A DNA stretch of 64,000 nucleotides, taken from assembly GCA_023212645.1 (NCBI GenBank), contig JALBYC010000010.1, positions 372,001-436,000 on the forward strand, written 5' to 3'. Both the position numbers and the translations under genes were made by a program. Positions within the stretch are counted from its first letter, which is position 1, and the number at the start of each line of letters is the position of its first letter. Below, in pieces: positions 29,631 to 39,404 of this stretch. The notes under the pieces were generated by a model. It worked only from the letters and a program-made list of their open reading frames with translations, was not told the DNA's origin and ran no database searches. The stretch comes from Farysia itapuensis (lineage: Eukaryota > Basidiomycota > Ustilaginomycetes > Ustilaginales > Ustilaginaceae).

Positions 29631-30152
29631 CTACGAGATGAGGCCCATCGTGAGCTTGCTCATGAGACTGGAGTCTTTCTTGCCAGTCTCGGTGTCCGAA
29701 TCAGCATCGGAATCTGTAGCTTGACCCTTGGAACCAGCTATGGCGCTGACGGCGGACGTTGCGTCCGAGTTGGCGGCCGCCGGTTTGATAATGTTGAAGG
29801 TGCCGCCTGCCGAGGTACACGTGTCGATGATGGCCGAGTTGAGCGGACTACCCAGCGGTCGCAGGGCAACACACGTCTGTGGAAGCTCCCACGTATTGTT
29901 CACCACATCGTAGTCCTCCTGGTGCGTGCAGTGGATCGAGCCTTTCACGCTCGGCAGCCGGGTCTTGGGCGCGTAGCACACGCCAACTTCGACCGAGGAG
30001 AACCAGAAAAACGTCGACGCTACCGGCGGGTTCACGCCCGAGTAGTTGGGCATGGGCACCACAGCGCTACCCTGCACCCCTCCCGTCTCTGCCGAAAGAC
30101 CTAGCATGGCAAAAGCCCATAGACAAGCTGTCGTGACCTTTGCGCTCAGCAT
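29631..30152 (-). CDS. Small secreted protein with four cysteines, unknown family
   Basis: 173 residues from the ATG at 30152. The N-terminus MLSAKVTTACLWAFAMLGLS is a typical signal peptide, with cleavage likely near residue 21. The predicted mature part has exactly four cysteines (VCYAP, IHCTH, QTCVA, DTCTS), enough for two disulfides. An Ala/Ser/Asp-rich linker and a short hydrophobic C-terminus (SLMSKLTMGLIS) follow; the latter looks too weak for a GPI signal. One N-glycosylation site (NNTW) is visible. I recognise no family. It is convergent with the subtilase gene (114 bp between stops). It could be a wall protein or a candidate effector. Confidence 0.7.
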   Translation of the reverse strand: MLSAKVTTACLWAFAMLGLSAETGGVQGSAVVPMPNYSGVNPPVASTFFWFSSVEVGVCYAPKTRLPSVKGSIHCTHQEDYDVVNNTWELPQTCVALRPLGSPLNSAIIDTCTSAGGTFNIIKPAAANSDATSAVSAIAGSKGQATDSDADSDTETGKKDSSLMSKLTMGLIS

Positions 30153-30412
30153 TGTTGTTGTGAGAATATGAGGAACTAGGTCTCGTCTTGCAAGTTTGCT
30201 CCTGATAGCACACTAGAATTTGGCTGGCTTGATCTCGCCCTTCATGAGTGTCTGCTGGCAATCACAGCCGTTTCGTAAAATGAATGCGTCCCACTCACTC
30301 CCTCCCACCTCCGAACATCAAAACGACAAAAGTGTAGATCATCTATGAAATTGACAAAACTATCAGGAACAGGAAAGATATGGAAAGTAAAACAAAAGGT
30401 CTACGGCATCCT

Positions 30413-33400
30413 TTAGAGGTCGGGAAGGTCGTCGTCACTGTTGTAAGTGCCGTTCTTCTTGGCCTGCATACGGAGCTTCTTCTGCTTTCGCAGTTCGGCA
30501 GCCGAGGCCTTCTTAGCCTTCTTCTCGACCTTGAGCTTGTTGCCGAGAGCGTCAAAGACATCCTCGTCCTCGTCCTTCTCGGTAAGCTTGGTACCCTTGC
30601 TGTTGGACTCGGTCCAGTCGTGACCGGAGGCGGCGAGCGCACCGTCTTCCATGGCCCAGATTTCCTTGCAGGTACCTTCACTGAACTCTCGGCTATGTGT
30701 GATAATAGCAACACCACCCTGGTACGACTCGATGGCCTTGATCAAGGCAGCAAGAGACTCTCGGTCCAAGAAGTTGGTGGGCTCGTCGAGCACAATGATG
30801 TGGGGCTTTCGCCAGGTGGCAGCGCCAAGAACGACCTTGACCTTCTGACCTCCAGAAAGACCACGCATGGTGTTGTGCGAAGTGAACTCGCGCTCCAGTC
30901 CGAAGTCCTCGAAGTGCTTCTCGATTTCCTTTCGGACCAGGGGCCTGAGCATACCAGCCTTCTGTGCCTCTCGCGAGTCGCAGGCCATCACCTTCTTCTC
31001 GAAACCACGCTTGATCAACTCGTCTCGCGAAAGCCAGACGTTCTCGGCGGACGACATGTTCTTGAACGAAACCTCGTATTGGAAAGAGTTCTTCAACTTC
31101 TTTCGGCCAACAATGTCCTCGATAATGCGCTTCACGCCCTCGTGGATGTAGACCTCACCCTGCTTCATGGCGGCCTGCTCCTCCTCCGAGATCTGTCGGG
31201 TAGCCTTCATGTGCTCCTCGAGATCTTCACCAGTCTGGTAGCGCCAGAGCATGTAGTCGAGGGGAGTCTTGTCCAAGTGCTGGTCAATGTGGTGGAAAGC
31301 GTGCTGAGCGACGTAGCCAATGACCAAGTTAGGGTGACGCCACATCTCACCGGTGTTGGGCTCGGTGTCACCAACGACAAGCTTGACGAGGGTAGACTTG
31401 CCAGAGCCGTTGGGTCCCAGAATTGCGACACGCGAAGCGAGCGAGATCTGAATGCTGACGCCCTTGAGCTGTGGTGCAGGAGTGCCGGGGTACTGGAAAG
31501 TGACATCCTTCATCTTGATGAGGGACTTCTCCTTTGTCTTCACACCGTCCAACAGCGGCGGGTCGGGAAGCTTGAATGAATAGTCCTCACCAGACTCGAG
31601 CTCGGCGTAAGCACGAGCTTCGGGAACACGCTTGATGAAGGCGCTAAGGTTTCCGGGATATCGCTTAACCTTGAAGCGGTTGAGGTAGAGAATGTCAGTG
31701 CAGACGTTGTTGAGGAAACCGGAGTCGTGCGAAACGATGATGGCAGTGGCAGTGGTGAGGTTGACAAGGTAGTCAGTGATCCACTTGACGTTGACGACAT
31801 CCAAGTGGTTAGTGGGCTCGTCAAGGAGCAGGATATCGGCCTTGAAGAGAATGGCACGCGCAAGGGCGACCTTCATCTTCCATCCACCGGAGAGACCGGC
31901 GATGGGGGAGTTCTGTCGGTCATCATCGAAACCGACTTCGTGCAAGGTCTTGATAGCCTCGTCCTTGCTAATGCCGAGACGGGTGTCGGCAAGAATGAAG
32001 TCCAGAACAGTCATCGTGCCCTCGGAACCGTCAAGGTCGTGCTCGACGTACCAGGTTCGGACTACATCGGGCGATGGGAAACCCTCAACTTGGCCGTTAG
32101 TAATGGCGCGCATGAGGGTCGACTTGCCGGATCCATTTCGTCCCAGGAGACCGTACTTGCGACCACGCTTGAGTCGAAGGGTAGCCGTGTTGAGAAGAAT
32201 CTTGGCACCGTAAGCAAGGGAGAAGGAACAGTTGCAGAGATCCTCACCCTCTTCCTCGTCATCAAAGATTTCGACGGCGTCACCAGTGGTCTTGGCAAGA
32301 GCAGTCAAGAGGCTCTTGCTGACAGCCTTGGCCTGTTCGGGCTTGGCGTTCTTGATCAAGGTGATGTATGGGATCAAGACAGTGTCCCACTCAGTCAGCT
32401 CGAAGTTACGGGCGTTGGCAAGAGCGGCAACAAGAGAGGCAGTGTAGTTGGCCAGACGAGGCTGTGCCTGCAGGCCCTGCTCACCGAGACTCTTGTTGAG
32501 CTGGTCGAGAGTTGCCTTCTCGTCGACGTCCTCGAGGGGCTTGACGTCAGAACCATCGCCGGTGACGTTTCCGACATCGCGAAGGGTCTTGATAGCTCGC
32601 TGGACAACGGATCGGGCTTCGGGGTCAGCCAAAGTGGACTCGATCTTGATCAAACCTGGGAGCAGTTTGCCAAGGAAAGGGCGCACAGTGCGCTCGTTGT
32701 CGACAAGCTTGGCCATGTTGTCAGTGATGACGGCAACCTTACGCTTGGTGGCGGTAGGTCGCTCGTTGAGGCCTCGAGAAAGCAAAGGCACGATAAGGGC
32801 CAATGTGGCGCTGTCGACCTCCTGAACGAAGGTGGTGGCGGAAAGAAGTGCAATGGTGTTGGGAACCTCCTCGACAGGGTGGATCAAAGAGTTGATGAGT
32901 GCAGGGATGAATCGCTCGATATCCTTGTTGGAGATGAGGGCACAAAGCTTTGTCAGTGCAGCTCGCGAAGCTTTCTGCACATCGGTCTTGGTGTCCCAGA
33001 TGACCTCGGTCATGACAGGGATGATTTCGGGCATGAGAGCAGCCATTCGCTCGGGGCAGGCTGTGACCATCTCTTCGAGCAAAGCAACACAGCCGGTCTT
33101 GACTTGCCACTTGCCGGCAGTGCGGACCTGGACGAGAACGACCTTGAGTACCTGAGAGGTAGCCCAGGGAGACATGACCTGGATGAAGCTCTTGAGAGCT
33201 TGGAGGGAAGCCTTTTGCACGGCCTTCTCCTTGTCACCCATAGCCTCAACGAAAGGAGTGAAAACCTTGGCGAAGATAAAAGGCTCAACTTCGTGGCCAA
33301 CACCCTGTTCGCACAATGACGAGAGCAGAGCGCAGGCACCCTCTCGGCCAGCAGCGTTCTTCTTGTCATTGAGACCCTTGAGGATCACATCTTCGATGCC

Positions 33401-33619
33401 AAGACCCTCAAGCGCAGAAGGGCCTTCAATCTTGACCAGGTTGGTGAGTTCCTCAGCGGCTTCCTTGTCGCCGTTGAGAAGCTTTTCGATATCGAGTTTT
33501 GCCTCCTTCTTCTCGGCGGCGGAACCGCTCTTGGCAGCGGCGGCGGCAGCATCCGAGTCTTTGACCGACTTGGCGGGCACAGTGGCGGGAACGCCAGCAG
33601 CGGTGGGTGCAGGTGCCAT
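30413..33619 (-). CDS. TEF3: Translation elongation factor 3 (ABCF ATPase)
   Basis: 1068 residues from the ATG at 33619, close to yeast eEF3 (1044). Ala-rich start, N-terminal HEAT repeats (about 40-350), four-helix region, then ABC1 with Walker A GRNGSGKST near residue 490 and an LSGGWKMK signature. ABC2 has Walker A GPNGSGKST near 730, interrupted by the eEF3 chromodomain-like insertion (about 800-880), then LSGGQKVKV and LDEPTNFLDRE. A Lys-rich C-terminus binds ribosomes in the family. Role: fungal-specific factor that helps release E-site tRNA and late translocation. C-ending optimal codons (AAG, GTC, ACC) dominate, consistent with very high expression. This also explains a long antisense open frame from 31727 to 33319, which is not a gene. 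Confidence 0.97.
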   Translation of the reverse strand: MAPAPTAAGVPATVPAKSVKDSDAAAAAAKSGSAAEKKEAKLDIEKLLNGDKEAAEELTNLVKIEGPSALEGLGIEDVILKGLNDKKNAAGREGACALLSSLCEQGVGHEVEPFIFAKVFTPFVEAMGDKEKAVQKASLQALKSFIQVMSPWATSQVLKVVLVQVRTAGKWQVKTGCVALLEEMVTACPERMAALMPEIIPVMTEVIWDTKTDVQKASRAALTKLCALISNKDIERFIPALINSLIHPVEEVPNTIALLSATTFVQEVDSATLALIVPLLSRGLNERPTATKRKVAVITDNMAKLVDNERTVRPFLGKLLPGLIKIESTLADPEARSVVQRAIKTLRDVGNVTGDGSDVKPLEDVDEKATLDQLNKSLGEQGLQAQPRLANYTASLVAALANARNFELTEWDTVLIPYITLIKNAKPEQAKAVSKSLLTALAKTTGDAVEIFDDEEEGEDLCNCSFSLAYGAKILLNTATLRLKRGRKYGLLGRNGSGKSTLMRAITNGQVEGFPSPDVVRTWYVEHDLDGSEGTMTVLDFILADTRLGISKDEAIKTLHEVGFDDDRQNSPIAGLSGGWKMKVALARAILFKADILLLDEPTNHLDVVNVKWITDYLVNLTTATAIIVSHDSGFLNNVCTDILYLNRFKVKRYPGNLSAFIKRVPEARAYAELESGEDYSFKLPDPPLLDGVKTKEKSLIKMKDVTFQYPGTPAPQLKGVSIQISLASRVAILGPNGSGKSTLVKLVVGDTEPNTGEMWRHPNLVIGYVAQHAFHHIDQHLDKTPLDYMLWRYQTGEDLEEHMKATRQISEEEQAAMKQGEVYIHEGVKRIIEDIVGRKKLKNSFQYEVSFKNMSSAENVWLSRDELIKRGFEKKVMACDSREAQKAGMLRPLVRKEIEKHFEDFGLEREFTSHNTMRGLSGGQKVKVVLGAATWRKPHIIVLDEPTNFLDRESLAALIKAIESYQGGVAIITHSREFSEGTCKEIWAMEDGALAASGHDWTESNSKGTKLTEKDEDEDVFDALGNKLKVEKKAKKASAAELRKQKKLRMQAKKNGTYNSDDDLPDL

Positions 33620-34507
33620 TTTTGTTTGTTACAGAAAGCGTATAATTAAAAGGAAAAGTGGTTGGTCCGCAGCAGATGGAGTGACGATCTGCGCTCGAGA
33701 AGCGTGCTGCTTGCTTACAGGCAAGAGTCGCTTTAGTAAAGGAAGTGAGCGGACAGTGCTATGTGTAGCTCTGTGATGGGGATCCCAATGGGGTGGGGGG
33801 AAAGGTGGTGGAGAGAAGAATCGTCAGTGCGAGCTGTTCCGAAAGCTTTGCGTTGTCTGCGCCAAAAAAAAATTTGCGCAAGAGCGCGGCGAGATCGCTG
33901 GCCAACTTTTTGCCTTTTCCTTCGCTGTCAGTTCTTCGCGAAAATGGAAAATTTGGCGGTCGGAACAAAAAGTACAACACACTGATTCAACACTGCTCCA
34001 GTGCTTTCCTCCCAAGGTTTGAAAAATCGAAGTTCGAACGCCAAATCAATTTGGAACTTCTCGGCTTATCCGCCCCCAACGGACTCGGCGCTTGCCACGG
34101 TGGCGCCCAAGGTAACACGAGGAGGTGCTGCTCAGTCAAGCCGATCCCCGCAGTCGTCTGAACAGGCCAAAGGATGTGCCTTCTCGACGAAAGCGGGGTC
34201 AAGAGGTAGCCGGCAATTTGCCCAAGGAACACTTTTTGGTCCTGAAATCTCCCTCACTGCGGCGCAGGAAACACCGCAGGCACCGGTGCGTGAGGTTTGA
34301 GATCTGAGAAGCGAACCCCTACGGGTGGCAACTTGACTCGTACGACAGTTTCAAGATCTCCCTCTGCCCGATTGTTGTCCTCCACACCCGATTCATATCG
34401 AGATTTACTGGAACTCAGCTGCCTCCGCATCAACAGCCGACAGGTGTGCTCGACTCGTGTAGCAGGTACTGCCATCTCAGGCGTCTGTGGAGATCCCGGT
34501 CTTCACC
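33620..34507. other. Divergent promoter region of TEF3 and RAD3
   Basis: About 890 bp between divergent start codons. An AT-rich patch (TATAATTAAAA, 33640-33650) lies just upstream of TEF3. Short open frames on both strands show no protein features. A strong TEF3 promoter is expected here. Confidence 0.5.
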
Positions 34508-37176
34508 ATGAAGTTCTTCATCGACGAGCTTCCCGTGCTCTTCCCGTATCCCAAGATTTACCGTACGTTGATGACCAGTCGAGGCAGATGGACGTTTACT
34601 TACTCAGGCTTGTGCCACTACAGCGGAGCAATATGCGTACATGACAGATCTAAAGAGGACACTAGACGCGAATGGTCACTGTGTCCTCGAGATGCCCTCT
34701 GGAACGGGAAAGACCGTGTCACTGCTCAGTCTTATTGTCAGCTACCAAAAGGTGAGTAGCATCCGGCGCCTATCGCACAGCATGGACACTAACGCATCGT
34801 CATTGATAGTTTCACCCTGCGGCGCGCAAGCTGATCTACTGCTCGCGTACAGTGCCCGAAATTGAAAAGGCACTGGCTGAGCTGAAGCGCTTGATGGAAT
34901 ATCGCGCACGTTACAACAACCCTGACGGAGTAGACAGCGAATTAGTCAAGAACGAAGCTGGAGGGTCTGGTGAGACAGAGGAAAACGACATCGAGATGAA
35001 GGGTAAGGGAACAGCCGGAGGGCAGATGGAGGAGATTCTTGCTCTCGGCTTAAGTAGTCGAAAGAATCTCTGCATCCATCCGGACGTAAGCCGCGAACGC
35101 AAGGGCAAAGTGGTCGATGCAAGATGTCGAGACATGACCAGCAGCTGGGCTTGCGAAAAGGGTCGTCAAGAGCCAGGCAGCGTCGAGCTTTGTACGTTTC
35201 ACGAAGAACTCGGAAAGTTAGAACCCGGTCAACTTTTGCCACAAGGAGTCTGGACTCTGGAGGAAGTCAAGGAATATGCTCGAGATAAAGGTATCTGCCC
35301 ATATTTTGCTATTCGTCGTATGATACCGTTTGTCGACATCATCATCTACAGCTTCCACTATCTACTAGATCCAAAGGTAGCTGAGCAGGTCAGTAAGGAG
35401 ATGAGCAAGGATGCCATCGTCGTCTTCGACGAAGCGCACAATATCGACAATGTCTGTATCGAGTCATTGTCCATCGATTTGACACGGCCAATGCTCGACA
35501 GCGCATATCGTAGCATCAACCAGCTCTCCGATCGGGTGGACGAAATCAAAAAGACAGATGCTTCAAAGCTACAAGACGAGTATGCCCGTCTCGTCGAAGG
35601 TCTACAAGAGCAGGGCGAGAACAGAGAGGCGGAAACCTTCATGGCCAATCCAGTCTTGCCTGAAGATTTGCTGTCCGAAGCGATACCCGGCAACATTCGT
35701 CGTGCAGAGCACTTTGTTGCCTTTTTGAAACGATTTGTCGAATACCTCAAGACACGTATGCGCGTGCTGCACGTGGTGGCCGAGACACCGCCCAGCTTCT
35801 TGCAGCATCTGAAAGACATTACATACATCGAACGAAAACCTCTTCGCTTCTGCGCTGAACGCTTACGAATGCTGGTCAGCACCCTCGAGCTAACTCGGCT
35901 CGACGAATTCTCAGCGCTTCAAAAAGTTGCTGCCTTTGCAACACTGGTTGCTACATACGACAAAGGGTTCCTGCTCATCCTCGAGCCGTTCGAAACCGAG
36001 AACGCCACAGTCCCAAACCCTATCTTCCACTTTACCTGTCTTGATGCCAGTCTTGCGATTGCACCTGTCTTTGAGCGCTTCTCAAGCGTCATTATCACTA
36101 GTGGTACCATCAGTCCACTCGACATGTACCCAAAGATGCTCAAGTTCGACGCGATAGTCCAAGAGAGTTATGCCATGACACTTAGCCGACAGTGTTTCCT
36201 GCCACTAGTAATCACTCGAGGCAGCGATCAGGTCGCCATCAGTTCTCGCTTCGAAGTCAGGAACGATCCAGCGGTGGTGCGTAACTACGGTAGCATCCTC
36301 ATCGAATACGCCAAATGCGTGCCTGATGGCATCGTCGCATTCTTTCCTTCCTATCTCTACATGGAAAGCATTGTCGCCGCTTGGCACGACATGGGCATTC
36401 TGGATGAAGTGTGGAAGTACAAACTCATCTTTATCGAAACTCCCGACGCGCCCGAAACGAGTATTGCGCTCGAGAACTACAGGCGAGCCTGTGACAACGG
36501 GCGAGGCGCTATTCTGCTCTCTGTTGCAAGAGGCAAAGTGTCGGAAGGAATCGATTTCGACCACAATTACGGACGGGCCGTAATCATGTTTGGGGTGCCC
36601 TACCAATATACCGAGTCAAGGATCCTAAAGGCCCGTCTCGAGTTTCTGCGTGACAATTTCCGCATCCGCGAGAACGATTTCTTGACGTTTGACGCCATGC
36701 GGCATGCTGCTCAGTGCGTAGGTCGAGTCTTGCGCGGAAAGACAGATTACGGACTCATGGTGTTTGCGGACAAACGCTTCGCGCGAGCCGACAAGCGAAA
36801 TAAGCTACCTAAGTGGATTGCACAATATATCAAGGAAACCCATTCGAACCTGTCTACAGACATGGCCATTGTGGAGTCCAAGCTCTTCATTCGCACCATG
36901 GCGCAGCCATATCCCGAGGGCAAGAACGGTGTCAGTCTGTGGGAGTTGGAAGATATCGAGTCGCGGCAGGCCAAAGAACGCGAGACATTTGCTCGCCTCA
37001 TGCAAGGACAACTAAAGGTCGACGCATCCGGCGAAGTCGTCGAGAAAGGTGATAGCGACAGCGACGCGGAAAATGTGCCAAAGAAAGAAGACAACGACGA
37101 GGATATCTTCGACGCCGAGTTTGGAGACGACCTGGCTCAATTACAGGAGATCGATGCAATGGCTGTAGATTTCTAG
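34508..37176 (+). CDS. RAD3: TFIIH 5'-3' DNA helicase Rad3/XPD, three exons
   Basis: Exons 34508..34562, 34624..34751 and 34810..37176 give 849 residues. The introns (61 and 58 bp) have GTACGT and GTGAGT donors and CAG and TAG acceptors. Splicing restores the family start [18 protein letters not shown] followed by [11 protein letters not shown]. Walker A GTGKT has Lys48, the same number as in yeast Rad3. Fe-S cysteines are C149, C167, C176 and C189; DEAH is at 268-271. The C-terminal helicase motifs include [16 protein letters not shown] and [14 protein letters not shown]. Role: TFIIH subunit for transcription initiation and nucleotide excision repair. Compared with human XPD there is an extra acidic insertion (about residues 95-140) before the Fe-S domain and a longer acidic tail. 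Confidence 0.96.
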
Positions 37177-37195
37177 AAACAACGACATGCTATTT

Positions 37196-38848
37196 TCAAA
37201 CGTCCATGTCTTTGATTAGCAGGCACGTGAGAGAGCCAAGGATGCTGGTGATGGTGAGGACAAAGTACACAAAATGGCCACCAAGCAGGTTGTGGGTGAC
37301 GGATAGCGCAAAGAGTGTGTTGGCCGCGTAAGGGCCAATTGCACGGCTGACTGATGAGCTCATTTGAGCCAGAGAATTCAACGTGCCCAACGCTGTACCT
37401 GGGGTCAGGGTCGCACACTGGTTGACGAGAATCATGTTGGTGCTAAAAGCCATCTGGCCGACGACTTTGAGGACCGTGGAGAGTAGAATACACGCCCAGA
37501 CCGCAATAAGTGCCGCCTGGCTGATCGTCTCGTCTTGACCTTCAAAGCTGGTAATGAGACCAGCGCGAGCGATAAGATTGGCAATTGGTAGCAGAAGTAC
37601 AGACGGTGGGAAAGCCCAGAAAGAGTACTGATAGAGTCGCAGGGAACCAATACGTTTCTGCAAGGGTGGGAACAGCAGGAGCTGGACAGCCATACCACCT
37701 AAACCCGTCATACTGAGCACGATGCCCGTCGAGTTGCTTGAGAATCCAAGTCCGCCCAGCGAAACAGGCTCATAGAGGTATAAGACAAGCACGGCGTCCA
37801 GCGCTACCGCAGTAAGAGATAAGAACGCATACGAGAGCAGTACGTTCTGGATCTGACGAATGCGCAGCAACTCCATAACGCTAGTGCTACGCTCATGCGC
37901 GTGAGCAGCGCCATTCCGAGATGTGTGAGCATTCAGTGTCGGTGGCGGGGAGTAGCCAGAGTTCCAGCTTTCGACGCTTTGAACCGAGTTCGACCTGCGG
38001 TGACGGCGAGCCGGCTGTGACGAATCATCGATGGTCCCATAGTTCGCATGTCCTGGGGGTGAGAGACGGCGGTTTGTACCTTGCTGCTGCCGCCTCTTTT
38101 CGACGAGCTCGGGAAGAGTCTCCTCGAGATAGAAAGCAGCCAGTAGCAAGCTGGCCACGGCTATAAGCGCCGAAGCAAGACAGGGCATGAAATACGGGAA
38201 CTTGACCCACAAGCCGCCAAAGTAAAGCGGCGAGTCTGGGCCAAATACATTCGGGTACTGGACAGCAGGTCGGGAGAGGTATCCGCCGAGCAAAGGTCCG
38301 AAGAAACAGCCTATGGTCCAGGCTAGTGGTAGAAAGCTGAATGCTCGGGCTTGATTGGTTTCGTCCGTTATCTCTCCGATGACGCTTTTGACTATTGCAA
38401 CGTTGCCGTTCAGGCAGCCGAGCAACACCCTCGACGCCAGCATGGCTACAAAACTGCGAGCCAGACCGAAAAGTATCGCTGAAACAGTGACGCCACACAG
38501 CCCAAGGAGTAGTACCGGTCGCCGACCTATCCTATCTGATAAAGACCCCCAGTATAGAATCGTGCACGTTTGTGCAAGTGCGAAGAGGCTCTCCACCATG
38601 CCAGCGTAGAAGCCCACGCGAGCCTTGTCGTCTGTTGCACCAACATCCAGGACCATCTCGTTAATGAAAGGAAAGATGACACTGAAGTTGATGGGCTCAC
38701 ACAGTCGAGCAAACCACAGAACGGCTAGTTCACGTGTTGGTAATGGCGTCTCCTTCTGCTGCAAGGCAGGCGACTCCGAACGCGAAAGCAGCGGTGAAGC
38801 AGCATCAGCGTCGCTGTCCACATCTACGGCGCCAACATTGTTGGACAT
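37196..38848 (-). CDS. Major facilitator superfamily transporter (DHA1/TCR-Tet type)
   Basis: 550 residues from the ATG at 38848 (MSNNVGAVDVD). About twelve hydrophobic helices are visible. The loop between helices 2 and 3 carries the MFS signature GSLSDRIGRRPVLL, and helix 5 carries a WTIGCFFGPLLGGYL antiporter-like motif. A long Ser/His-rich cytoplasmic loop (about 265-330) separates the two halves. Family role: proton-coupled efflux of small molecules; related fungal proteins are often annotated as Zinc-induced-facilitator-like or tetracycline-resistance-like. The substrate is unknown. Its stop lies 19 bp from the stop of the convergent RAD3 gene, so their 3' UTRs must overlap. Confidence 0.9.
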   Translation of the reverse strand: MSNNVGAVDVDSDADAASPLLSRSESPALQQKETPLPTRELAVLWFARLCEPINFSVIFPFINEMVLDVGATDDKARVGFYAGMVESLFALAQTCTILYWGSLSDRIGRRPVLLLGLCGVTVSAILFGLARSFVAMLASRVLLGCLNGNVAIVKSVIGEITDETNQARAFSFLPLAWTIGCFFGPLLGGYLSRPAVQYPNVFGPDSPLYFGGLWVKFPYFMPCLASALIAVASLLLAAFYLEETLPELVEKRRQQQGTNRRLSPPGHANYGTIDDSSQPARRHRRSNSVQSVESWNSGYSPPPTLNAHTSRNGAAHAHERSTSVMELLRIRQIQNVLLSYAFLSLTAVALDAVLVLYLYEPVSLGGLGFSSNSTGIVLSMTGLGGMAVQLLLFPPLQKRIGSLRLYQYSFWAFPPSVLLLPIANLIARAGLITSFEGQDETISQAALIAVWACILLSTVLKVVGQMAFSTNMILVNQCATLTPGTALGTLNSLAQMSSSVSRAIGPYAANTLFALSVTHNLLGGHFVYFVLTITSILGSLTCLLIKDMDV

Positions 38849-39404
38849 GAAGGGCAACGATGGTGGTCTGGGCTACGTTGTTGCAGCTCGCGTGACAGCA
38901 TGCACGTCCAGATAGTCGACCGTCGCAACTCAGCCAGGGAGGTGAGTGAGAGTCATTCTTGCTTCGATTTCTGACGCGTGACAGCTAAACACGTCTACCA
39001 GAGATTCCAATCTCAAGATTCTGTACACACCTCTTAATTCAGGGGTACGCATGCTATATTCTGCTTGTTGGGCTGCTGAAGCCACTTTTGTGAGCTGTTC
39101 AAAGGGCTACAATGAATTGATGGGATTTGCAGACAGTCACAAAGCGGCAAGACTGACTGGACTGGTTTGGCAACAAATCTCATTATGCTAGCTATCGCTA
39201 GATCGCTGAGGTCATGGCGTTGAGAAAGTCGTGCTATGATGAGAGCCGGCAGCATTCCTCGAATTGAAGTTCTCACTGAAAACATCGATACCCGCTATGT
39301 GTCCCTTTTGAGCGTTGCTGGACTCGACACGTGAACTCTGAGCACCAGGCGTCAAGGACATCCAACAAGAAAGTGTGCAAGTGAAGGGAACAGACTTGGT
39401 ATTT
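38849..39404. other. Intergenic region between MFS transporter and SHQ1 genes
   Basis: About 560 bp, moderately AT-rich, between two minus-strand genes. It has only short open frames without recognisable features. No RNA gene or repeat was seen. Confidence 0.5.

Noticed and set aside
31727..33319. A 530-codon open frame on the plus strand
   Set aside because: It is exactly antisense to the HEAT and first ABC region of TEF3. Strong codon bias of that highly expressed gene removes stops in the antisense frame. The translation has no recognisable domain.
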